A stretch of 64,000 bases of DNA from Bimastos eiseni (lineage: Eukaryota; Annelida; Clitellata; Crassiclitellata; Lumbricidae), in the NCBI GenBank assembly GCA_959347315.1, contig OY365806.1:56540350-56604349 (forward strand), read 5' to 3'. Made by a program: the position numbers and the translations under genes. Positions 34,551-43,500 of the stretch are shown here, in pieces. A model generated the notes under the pieces. The model saw only the letters and a program-made list of their open reading frames with translations. It made no database searches and was not told the origin of the DNA. Within the stretch, counting starts at the first letter, position 1, and each line of letters opens with the position of its first letter.

Positions 34551-35060
34551 CGCGAAGTGTTGGAGGAATTTTGCTGCCGCAAGATCCAAGCTTGAGTCGA
34601 GATTGGACGGGAAAATTCTCCAACACTTGAAATTTTGCGACGATCGGAATTGGAATAGAAAGGGGAACCATTACGAAGAAAATGTTGTGAAACTTCGTGG
34701 GAAAGATGCAACAGGAGTGTTTTTAGTGAGACTGCGATGGAAGCCTAGTTTAAAAGGCGATAGTGAAGTAGTTCGCTTTTAAAGAAATCAGGAAATGATA
34801 TTCGTGGAAAAGCCTATGACAATCAGCATTATCGGGTATTTCTTCGTCGGCTACTTGCGTGGAGCGGAAGTCCGAAGAAATTTTCTGATCCACCTGTGAT
34901 AATCGACTGTCCTGTCAAAGACACGAGGGGGCGTTTTAAAAGGATTCGCTATCGAGGAAGTACACACGAAGAAGCTATATTGAAAGGCCGCATGCAAGAA
35001 AGGCGAAAGAGATTATTTGATCGGCCTATACTGATTGTCCGTTGCGGCCCAGAAAACTAA
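34534..35060 (+). other. Retrotransposon 3' region: two ATG-less open stretches
   Basis: One frame is open to a TAA at 34780-34782 and includes GVFLVRLRWKPS. A second frame is open from about 34,762 to a TAA at 35058-35060 and is strongly basic (RMQERRKRLFDRP). Neither begins with ATG and neither matches a family I recognise. They may be remains of a pol extension or of an extra gene broken by indels. Confidence 0.4.
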
Positions 35061-35104
35061 GGTCTGTTTCTGAGCAGATCAAAGGCCTGTTGCGGCATGG
35101 ATCA

Positions 35105-35320
35105 ACTTTCACACGGTCGAAGGAAGGAAGACTGGAGGAGAGTCGTTGCTTGGACGGTCGGCGATCAGTATTAGCGTCAATTTTCACACGGCCGAAGGAC
35201 GGAAGACTGGAGGAGAGCCGTCGCTTAGGTGGTCGACGATCAACTTTGGCGTCTATGTTTCTACGGTTGAAGGGAGGAGGAATAAAGAAAGGGGCGTGGC
35301 ATTGATACGCCGCACTAATC
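35105..35320 (+). repeat. 75-bp imperfect tandem repeat in the retrotransposon
   Basis: Three units spaced 75 bp, marked by ACACGGTCGAAGGAAGGAAG (35111), ACACGGCCGAAGGACGGAAG (35186) and TACGGTTGAAGGGAGGAGG (35261). Since 75 is a multiple of three, the units also repeat at protein level in every frame (25 residues, GRLEES in one frame). Divergence between units is about 15-30% by eye. Confidence 0.85.
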
Positions 35321-35404
35321 GACAATTACTAAAATATGCAATCGACGGTCATTATGTTGCATTGTCATAGTTGGACTGAGAGGCAAAGGTCTGTTGTTTG
35401 AATC

Positions 35405-36043
35405 ATGGCTGGAAGACACACTCGCAGTTGTGAACTGTGCCCGACCGTTTTTATAGGCAGTGACCCGCAGTGGGCCTTGGAGCGCCATCGACGCTTGGTT
35501 CATCGAATTTACTGTCGTCGCGTCGAAGACACCGATGTGGCCTTGGGTCGGGACTACACTGGTCCTTCCCCTGCCCAGAGTTTTACGTGCGGCGCTGCTG
35601 TCGTCCGTGGGTCGTACGCTTCGGGTTCTGCTGCGGACAATCCCTTGCCGATCGACGATTCTCTGGTCGGAATGACTGTCGGGCAAGTGGCGCTTCTTGT
35701 CCTGGACGGACGTAGGCTGGCTCTGAGATCCAGCGAAGGACAGTTCCGTGACGCCGTTAACCGACGCGCTCCCCACTGTCCTCGGTGGTTGAGCGACGGA
35801 ATTTATTGGGGATGTCGTCTTGACTCTGCACTTCGGCGGACGGGTTCCCACCCGCCTTCTTCTCATTCATCCATGGATGGCGACGCCGGAAGCCCTTCGG
35901 TCTCCCACTTCAGTGAACCACCTGCCAGCCCTGAGACTGCCAGATCCTCTTTCGTCGCTGGAATGAATAGCGCGTCCGACCCTGGTGTGGAAATTGAAGT
36001 GATCACCGTGGACTCTGACAGTGATGCCACCGAGTCGGATTAG
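35405..36043 (+). CDS. Extra ORF downstream of integrase: zinc-finger/SIM-like protein
   Basis: An intact 212-codon ORF with ATG at 35405, between integrase and the 3' LTR, where gypsy-like elements may carry an additional gene. The N-terminus has C9-x2-C12, then H28-x4-H33, a C2H2-like arrangement with a longer than usual spacer. The middle is rich in Arg, Ala and Leu. Residues about 150-190 are Ser/Pro-rich. The last 19 residues (GVEIEVITVDSDSDATESD) place a hydrophobic core VITV directly before Asp/Ser acidic residues, the form of a SUMO-interacting motif. There is no signal peptide or transmembrane segment, so it is not an envelope. I know no named homologue. It is intact, while pol next to it is broken. 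Confidence 0.7.
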   Translation: MAGRHTRSCELCPTVFIGSDPQWALERHRRLVHRIYCRRVEDTDVALGRDYTGPSPAQSFTCGAAVVRGSYASGSAADNPLPIDDSLVGMTVGQVALLVLDGRRLALRSSEGQFRDAVNRRAPHCPRWLSDGIYWGCRLDSALRRTGSHPPSSHSSMDGDAGSPSVSHFSEPPASPETARSSFVAGMNSASDPGVEIEVITVDSDSDATESD

Positions 36044-36374
36044 TATTACCGACACTGAAATAACTGACGGTGTAAAGACTTATAATTATATCGACCCCAA
36101 TTAGGGCAATTCATTTAATTTGATAAATGAGGCTTTAGTTATTCGTCTGTTTTGCTGAGTTGCTTGGTCGTTTCAGTTCTTGTTTTGTGTTCTATGGCTA
36201 ATGAATAGGGTAGCGTTGGATTGGTACTTTTGCGAACATTAAGGAAGTTGTTTGCGATTATCAGCTTGAAGACTTTTAGGCGTTTCGCATTTATTATGCT
36301 TCGTTATGTTAACTGTTACTGTTCACTTTCTCCACTGCTGTACTCTCCAAGGGATGTGGGAATCCCTATCATGC
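36044..36374 (+). other. Untranslated 3' region of the retrotransposon
   Basis: AT-richer than the rest of the element. It has one short open frame (36,221-36,409) that runs into the LTR and is probably chance. Confidence 0.6.
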
Positions 36375-36387
36375 AGGGGAGGGAAGG
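36375..36387 (+). promoter_or_regulatory. Polypurine tract
   Basis: AGGGGAGGGAAGG, 13 purines, directly abutting the 3' LTR. This is the standard plus-strand DNA primer site. Confidence 0.9.
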
Positions 36388-37103
36388 TGTTGAGAAATTG
36401 TCGCACTAGGGGACCCCCTCTCTTTCTAGTCGGTCTTGTTCCCACGGTCAGCGCTCCTCGGTTTCCCTGATCGTGCACCCTCCCACTCAAGCTTCGCTCC
36501 TTCCCCTCGCTTTTCTGTCGCCAGCTCTCTTCTCAACGCTCTCTCTTTCTCACGCTTTATCTGTTGGCACTGCTCTTGTTTGTTCTTTCCTCCCTCGCTT
36601 TCTGTCGTCAGCCTGCTCTTCGCCTGTCGGCGATTCCTTTGTGTGGCCGTTTTTGGTGGGAATTTGTTTCCTAAAATCTTCGCCAGGTGTTCTCTTTCCC
36701 ACGGTCGAGGGCGGTTTCAGCGCTATAAAAGGGGGCCCGGTTTTAGTCGAAAAGAGAGTCCGAGGAAGACCGTCAGAAGGAGCAGTCGAAGCACGGCCTG
36801 ATCGAACCGAAGAGAACAGTCTGATCTCCGCCAGCCGAGGGGAACAGTTCGAATAAGTCCGACATAGCGACACGGGGTCTGCCGGTCAACAGTAGGCTAC
36901 CTGAAAAAGAGTACGGCAGTGAGATTGTGAGGAGGTGGCCACTCGTTCGTTGAGAGGACGACCGGCCAGGGCGAGATTTGGCGTCTGTCAAGAAATACAG
37001 AAATATTGCAGAATTGTCGTGGTTAAGTCCTCTGCCGGACCGGAGAGGCCGAAATTCGCGCGTGACATCCTTGTAGTAGAGACCCCCCTCAGATTTCGCC
37101 ACA
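36388..37103 (+). repeat. 3' LTR
   Basis: Identical to the 5' LTR over 716 bp, followed by the GCTA target duplication. Its own TATA box is at 36724-36730, so it could start transcripts reading rightward into host DNA. Confidence 0.97.
36724..36730 (+). promoter_or_regulatory. TATA box in 3' LTR
   Basis: Same TATAAAA as in the 5' LTR. Predicted start near 36,755, about 740 bp upstream of the TISU-type host start codon at 37,495. Confidence 0.6.
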
Positions 37104-37463
37104 GCTATTACATTACTTTGTACCAAAGTAACTGCGGCCTTTTTGGTATTGGGTAAGAGACTCAGAGATTACACGAAGTTAACGTTGCTGGTAGAAGCAG
37201 CTTCAAGAAACAATGTTGATTAGCCGAGCAAAAGCAAGTTCTTGCTCAAGAGTGATCTCTGTTGAACTCGTACAGAAGTAAAGAATAAGTCGCATTAATT
37301 GCAGTTGCACATGCACCAATTGGCTTCCAAAACCCCATATATCACTTTCGTGCCTAATCATAAGTTTTGTCACTGTTGTGTTGATATATCGAGGTCAATA
37401 ATAATAAAATTCACAATAATAATAACATTCTCTACCAATCTTACTTACAATAATATGGCGATG

Positions 37464-37521
37464 TATATTTAAAGAGATCGTCGCATAAGACAAGATGGCG
37501 GACGATCGTGAAGATCAAAAC
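37464..37521 (+). promoter_or_regulatory. TISU/YY1-type transcription and translation start with short first exon
   Basis: A TATA-like TATATTTAAAG (37464-37474) is followed by CAAGATGGCGGAC (37491-37503), matching the TISU element (SAASATGGCGGC), which combines a YY1 site with a start codon close to the cap. The ATG at 37495 opens nine codons (MADDREDQN) to a good donor GTAAGC at 37522. It may be the first exon of an unrecognised gene or the leader of the USP6NL-like gene downstream; it cannot be joined in frame to the second USP6NL coding exon. Confidence 0.5.
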
Positions 37522-37580
37522 GTAAGCTTCACAAGTTTTGTCAGACCTGATAACAAATTATGCTGACATTTGTACCGCAG

Positions 37581-37609
37581 CGTTGCGATGAAAAGCTTTT
37601 TCAATCAGG
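37581..37609 (+). other. Candidate second exon after the TISU start
   Basis: Acceptor TTTGTACCGCAG at 37569-37580 and donor GTAAAC at 37610 bound 29 bases that continue the frame of the 37495 ATG for nine codons plus two bases. The intron would be 59 bp, very short compared with other introns here. I found no third exon, and joining to 40,513 gives a stop a few codons later. Confidence 0.3.
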
Positions 37610-38002
37610 GTAAACGTTTCTGGTCGCTTTTGCGAAGTAATCCAATTTTTACTGAAATAATTGGGACTGATAAGGCAGCAGCGCGAGATTACCCGCTCTG
37701 TGAACAGGGGCAGTTGCGCTTTTATGCTGACAACTTTGTGATGTATCCACCTGTTAAGTTACATTCCTTCATTTTAGCGGCCTTTGTTATGGGGAAGGGA
37801 ATTTCACTGAAATTAAGTATGTCTTTGATACAGATCACTGTAGCACTTTTGTACATGTGCAGATGGGACATTTTCAGCCAATTATTTACAGTATGGGTAA
37901 ATCTTCTGCGGCAGAGAATTCGGCTGCAATATCAACGACAATTTTACTGACATGGCGCATAAAAATGTCGCGAGTGATGATCTTTGCGACACTCGCACCC
38001 TG

Positions 38003-39334
38003 TAGGGTGACCACATTTCACTTCTGCCATTCTGGGACGCCACATTTTCTCCAATCAAAATAAAATTCAATTGTGAGCTGGGTTCAATGGAATGAGCGCT
38101 ATACTTGTGCAATGACCTAGCTGTAATCCGTTTTCAAGATTTTTTAATTAAAAAAGCGTCTGTTTGAAGTTTTTTAATTATAAACTCTAATTTCAGGACG
38201 GCAAATGTCTCACGTAAGTTAATCATTTTGAAAATTGGAGTCTTATAATGGCAGAGTGCACCACTTCAGCGATGATGCGAGTAGGACCAAGACCGTGAGC
38301 CAACACACCTCAAGCGACTGCAACTTAGGCCCTATCCAAAGCTTACTAGTCCAAGCTACTTCCAGAATTCCCGGGCAGCATTATGTCACTCCTATCCTAA
38401 AATAACTGCTTTAGCTAAAAATTAGTGAATTCACAACCAAGTCCTATCACCAACCTGCAACTCCCTACTGCAAGTTCAAATGTGCTCTTCAACTCTTTAC
38501 CATCCAACCAACTCGTTCTACCCGATCATCTTCCTGTTTCAATCTTTCTCGATCCCCGGTCACTTCTCATTTCAAGTACTCCAACCGAGGTATATCCCAC
38601 ACTGCACCACAAAACACGTCTCTGAAACGCATGACGACCTCCCTCTCAAATTTTTTTCTGTTCCTCTATGTCTTTGTCAATCAGATCTGTCCCTTCTATC
38701 ATCCATCGAACTTTCCATTCATAACTGAAGTCTGACCTCTTCAAGAATTCCTACCCCACGTCATTCGACCCTCTAGTGGCCTCCACCTTTCAATTTCAAA
38801 TGACATCCGCCTTAACAGCTGCTACGCCTTCTATCAACCTCAGGCAGCCAGACTCGGACCTCGTTCGGACAACCCTTTTGGACAACCCCTCAGACTTGAC
38901 GATAATTAACGGTGCCAAGCGCTTGGCTTCGAGTGGCACTTCAGCAGTTTAGAGTTAACGATTATGATGAGGGCCGACGATTAGACATACACTTATTAGC
39001 ACCTATTGGAGAATGTAAGCCAATTATATTATTATCGTTATAGATAACGCCGAATGAGTTGGTCACATAGAATGAACATGTCTTATTCGCATTCTCATTT
39101 TGAAATGGGTGTCCTGAAAAACTAAGCCCAAAGGCGTCAATGAGACTATCTTCAGCACTGGATGTTTTTTACTGTAAGATAATTGGAACATTAAAACGGT
39201 ATCTTGTACATGTATTATCATAGAAACACTATTCCGGGATAATGTAACGTCCCGGAATGGACCTGCCCGGGATGCGGGACATTTTGATCAATTTCGGGAC
39301 TGTCCTGGCCAATTCGGAACATGTGGTTACCCTA
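38003..39334. mobile_element. hAT-like element, 1.3 kb, with nested LINE fragment
   Basis: Ends TAGGGTGACCACAT and ATGTGGTTACCCTA form inverted termini of the common hAT type. Flanks GCACCCTG (37995-38002) and GCAACCTG (39335-39342) match 7 of 8, consistent with an old 8-bp target duplication. The right subterminal part repeats CCGGGA/TCCCGG blocks (39,235-39,310). No transposase seen. LINE sequence occupies about 38,330-38,900. Confidence 0.75.
38330..38900 (+). mobile_element. LINE (L2-like) RT C-terminal fragment
   Basis: Plus-strand frames contain QHYVTPILK, then QPTRSTRSSSCFNLSRSP and NRGISHTAPQN, matching the HITPVL ... PTRSLRSSxxxxLxxPR ... RxFxxxAPxLWN series of L2-like RTs. Several stops and frame changes make it a remnant. 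Confidence 0.6.
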
Positions 39335-39465
39335 GCAACCTGTGATGCATGCACACTTTAAAGCACATACATTCTTTTAATATTGTTGATGAGGGTAGCA
39401 ATAAACACTGAAAAGATCCTGAAAAGGCAAATAAAATTACTTCTGCAGTCCTGTATCGATCAACT

Positions 39466-39705
39466 ACACTAACCCTAGCCCTAACCATAACCGACCCTCC
39501 CGATGCTTACCCTGACCCTAACCGACCCTCATGTGCATCCTTTTTGGTGCTTTTCGGTATGTTTTCTGTGCTTTTCAGTAGCTTTTCGATCTTTTCAGGG
39601 CCTTTTCGGTGTTTGGTGCTACCGGCTTTGTGATGGTCTTTTAGGGTCAGGTTATGCATCGTTAAGGATGAAGGTCATGTTAGGCGTCATGAGGGTTAGG
39701 GCTGA
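39466..39705. repeat. Telomere-like inverted repeat region
   Basis: CTAACCCTAGCCCTAACC and further CCCTAACCGACCCTCATG variants at 39,469-39,534 are answered by CATGAGGGTTAGGGCTGAG and TTTTAGGGTCAGG in the opposite orientation at 39,640-39,708. Between them CTTTTCGGT/CTTTTCAG motifs repeat. This is not a true (TTAGGG)n telomere. It may be a foldback transposon built from such motifs. Confidence 0.6.
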
Positions 39706-40517
39706 GCATAGGCAAGTGTCGTTTTTAAATATACATGGAAACCGTATGGCTGCAGAAGTTATTGCTTACAGTGTGTGCTGGAAACTTCCTTGTAGCATTC
39801 ACTAGTGATATAAAATGCAATACAATACAACTTAAATTTGACTTTGCCCTATTTCCAACATTTTTGCTCAGAAGTTCACACTAATCTCATCTTGTAGGTA
39901 ATGCAGATAAATTGAACTTGGGTAGTATATGGTCGATCACTATTTGAGCATTATAGCCTCCATACTCGCCGATACAATATTGATCTGCGATGTGTAATGA
40001 ACATAATGGAGGTGTTTATGGAGGTGTACACTTTCATATTGTGACAACTGAATTATGTGGTGTATGTTTTAAAATGAATATATGAGATTTGTAGCACATA
40101 ATTCTGTTCACAACTTCAAACTGAAATTGGATTTGCCAGATGAACTCTTAGAGGTTTGTTGGAAAGATATTGCCACTTGTGTCAAAGTTTCATTTCAATG
40201 GAAGTCAGTTGTAAGCAAATGGTGCATTGGGAAAATCTGGCTCTTAATTCATCGTGCAAGAGTTATCGACTCTGGTTGAAATCCTTTGGTTGGGCTCAGC
40301 ATGTCAGCAGAACACTGACAATTTTAATTTCTCGAGTTTTCTGGGCACTGTTTGCGGACTGATGAATCTTTGTTCTTGATATTGTACTGTAAGTTCATTT
40401 AGACTAGCTGTATAAACTTGGGTAAAGTAATATATTATATGAATGGTTGTTGTGTTTTAGATCTGTCTTGCATTCAAGATTTTACTTCAGTTGTTATGAT
40501 AACCTTTGTCAGTGAGG

Positions 40518-40530
40518 ATGGCTGATATCG
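40518..40530 (+). CDS. USP6NL: USP6NL-like coding exon 1 (start)
   Basis: ATGGCTGATATCG then donor GTATGT. Its last base completes a Glu codon with AG of the next exon, giving the start [21 protein letters not shown] acceptor sits 5 bp upstream, so the mRNA's 5' end is in an earlier exon. The exon is tiny; the evidence is phase, donor and context, not homology. Confidence 0.65.
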
Positions 40531-43500
40531 GTATGTAACTTATAATGGTCACCGCATTTCAAATTGTACTTAATTTTTGTCTCTTTTGAGGCATAAGTTT
40601 ATCTGATTAGTTTAATTTGTAAGTTTGATAGTAATGGACACAGCTATATGCAGAATGATCTGTGCTGCTTGCCATTGCTAAAGCATACTGCACAACTGTT
40701 CATACACAGCAATTGGTGCTAAGAGGGTGATCGTGCTGCCCCACAGTTGCATCAGTATCTAACAATGATGGGAGATAAATAATTGTGTTTTAACAACAGA
40801 CTGTTTTCAATCCAGATGTCCTTTTACGCTACTCTTTGATTTCGTTACTTCATCGTATATCAGAGAGGTAGCATTTGCATGATTAATGTGTTTTCCTTGG
40901 TCTGTGTCTTAATTTTTAAACTGATGAAAACCATTCAAAATATGATTTTGGGAGCATTTCTGTGGAGTTATCTTGCCAGTGAAATGCTAGCTGTAAATAT
41001 GACACGCAGGCACAGACTCAAACCTGTTTAGTCCACATGTACCGTGGCTCTGACAGAAGCTGCATATGATAAATTTGTAAGTAGGATATCAGTATCGAAT
41101 GAGATTCTGCTATTAGGGTGGGAAGAGAATTGTAAGAGGGTGCATTAATTGGGTCATAGCAGTGTACTGATGTGGATTGTGCTGATAATCTGGTCATTCT
41201 GGCTGAAAAGCTGTCTGTGGAAATAATGGATCAAGTGCTGAGCACATCAATTAGATTAGACTTGAAATCTACTTGGCCAAGACATAAATTCAGATGAGAG
41301 TGGCTTTTGCTGTGACTGTGAGTCTAATGGAACTTTGTGTCACTGTCAGATGTTGATCATGGCATCAGGTGCCTTTGCTATGCCAATATGGAAGAACTGA
41401 TTGTTCCCTTGTACTGTGGTTGATGCATTGAGCTTGGAGTGGTTTCGAGTACTGAGTAGATATTAAATAGGCTCTGCATAATTTACAGACTGACTGAGTG
41501 AGCATAGCATTTTTTTTTCAGCATATATAATGGAGGTCTGTGAGATGGTCAGAAAAGCCTTGCCTTGTATATGTTCTGTGTAGATTAACCCTTTGCATGC
41601 CAGATAGTTTTAGCATAACTGAGTGAGATGATCTAGTTTATGGTGCTTTACTCAACTATCATTTAATGTTTGATTTCATTTTCATCTAAGGGATTTTGTA
41701 AATGTGCTCAGACAATGCAGTGAGTGTTGATCATGTTAGGCTTACCGGTATGTTTTATGCAGGAAATGCATTTTGTATGGCAGGTCGTCGTTAACGTAAG
41801 TGTATGTGCTTTCATTGGTGGCTTTTTCAGCTGTAGCTGTCAAAACATTCTTAAAAGACATCTTGATTATAGAAACACTTCTGATTGTCTTCTAATACTT
41901 TACTTTCTCATTGGACTGTCTTGGCTTGTTTTCCTGATCTCCCTTACCTTCATGGTTCACATGCTTGCAGGACTGGCTGCCATTGACTTGGTAGTAGCCT
42001 CACATGGTGGACGAACGTTTTCGCTTTGACTTTTGCCTCTTCGTATGTTTGAGGGTGACTGTTTGATATAGATGCGGTGCATTTGATGATATTCGTCATT
42101 TATTGCAATGCCATAAATTGTCTTGATGATATTTTGTACAGTTAAATCAGTTGCTGTCATCAAGCGTATTTGATCTAAATGCTTTGACCTTAACTGGCAA
42201 TGCCCTCCAGTCAAATATACAGAGAAATATGAATGTTGTTGATAGACACTGTCATCACCTACCCAGTGGCTGTCAGACTATGGCAACTTGTTGCAGTAAA
42301 ATATGATTTAAAATGTAATCATTGGTTTCAATGGTTATGGTTGTGGCTATATTCAGCTATCGTCAGAGTTATCTGTCTTCATTCAGTGTAAGAAGTTCAC
42401 TCATTGTAAAATAGTTAGTTTTATGCTGATTATATGTGCATCTTAGATCATGTTGATCGAGTGATGCTTCTTAATGCCAATGAAGGTGATGTGATCAGAT
42501 TTACAAAGTGATTTATGCAGTTATTTTGTGACTTTATATGTCCTAGGCATCACGACTTTGGTATAGAGAATAGAGTAAGTAAGTATATTTAGTAGTGGTA
42601 TAGCTCTGTAAAAAAAACCATTATGACGTTGACTGTGAAATAGCACGATCCTGGACAGAGATCCTAGTTGAAAGCTTTAGAGGAATTTACCATCTTGTAA
42701 CAGAACCTAACTATATCTTATATCTGATATCTTATATATTTTATTTTATTTTACCACTTCATAAGGTCATTCTTGATCTGGCGCTTAAGCACAGCAGTTT
42801 GTATTTGATCATTTATATAGTGCCGCTAAGTAATAATCAAAGATAAACTCAGGAGTTGGTGGGGGTGGGAAAAATAATTCACACCAGCAAGGTACTTGGT
42901 CTTCTGTGGGTTCAGAGCATGAATGAAAACTTAAACTTTGAAGTGCATGTAGGGCATATATGCAATGCTATGCATCCAGGCAAGACAGTCATGTATATGC
43001 CCTGCATATCATGACTACGCATTGCCTCAAGGGACAAAGTTTGCAGGACATGGTAAGAATGACCATGTGCAGTGGTCAGCATGGCTCTGGCGTGTTGAGG
43101 CTTTTCACGGCAGCAGAAGTGTGACAGCAATCTGTAATGGACCGTTTGATCCAACTTTGTTATTTTCCTGTGAACAACACTACCTTCTAAAAATTATGTT
43201 GAAAGGCAGATGGGAACTCTCTGCAGCTGTCCTGCTTTTTCAGGGCCATGAGTTGAGCCCACAGCGCTGCTACAGGAGGCTAAGATGACTGAACGACCGA
43301 ATTAATTATTCCTTTTGCAGACACAAACGTAGGAAAACGTTTCTGATAAGAATTTTTATGTTGATTAAATGTCATGTTAACCAAAATGGAGTATAGCTGT
43401 TGGTCAAAATAAAGAATATACTTACTTACTCTCTGCTCTAGTCTATCATATTCTGAGTATCTGGACTAAGTTGTGTCCAATTATTATTGGTGTGATGTCA

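Larger units (their letters stand above)
29108..37103 (+). mobile_element. Ty3/gypsy LTR retrotransposon, recent insertion
   Basis: An 7996-bp element bounded by identical 716-bp LTRs (TG...CA) and a perfect 4-bp target duplication GCTA (29104-29107 and 37104-37107). Order inside: primer-binding site, gag with a CCHC knuckle, aspartic protease, reverse transcriptase, RNase H, integrase, a non-canonical 3' region with a 212-codon ORF, polypurine tract. Protease-RT-RNaseH-integrase order places it in Ty3/gypsy (Metaviridae). LTR identity means insertion too recent for substitutions to build up, yet pol carries frame changes and stops, so this copy is either non-autonomous or mis-assembled. Its GC content is clearly higher than the host sequence. 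Confidence 0.97.
37104..38002. other. Host sequence right of the LTR element
   Basis: It begins with the target duplication, then TTACATTACTTTGTACCAAAG, which has the look of another transposon end. It includes the TISU start and a candidate second exon. A 126-codon plus-strand frame (37,570-37,950) matches nothing known and overlaps the candidate exon in another register. Confidence 0.4.

Noticed and set aside
34534..34782. Chromodomain at the end of pol (from GVFLVRLRWKPS)
   Set aside because: The resemblance to the YLVRWKG core is superficial; the aromatic cage residues and WEP motif are missing.
35405..36043. Envelope gene of an errantivirus-like element
   Set aside because: No signal peptide, no transmembrane segment and no glycosylation-rich ectodomain; it is a small soluble-type protein.
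37570..37950. 126-codon plus-strand ORF beside the TISU site
   Set aside because: Matches no family I know, starts inside a putative intron and disagrees in frame with the candidate exon. Kept only as a note.
39466..39708. True chromosome end or telomere
   Set aside because: The motifs are irregular, face both ways and sit between host genes.
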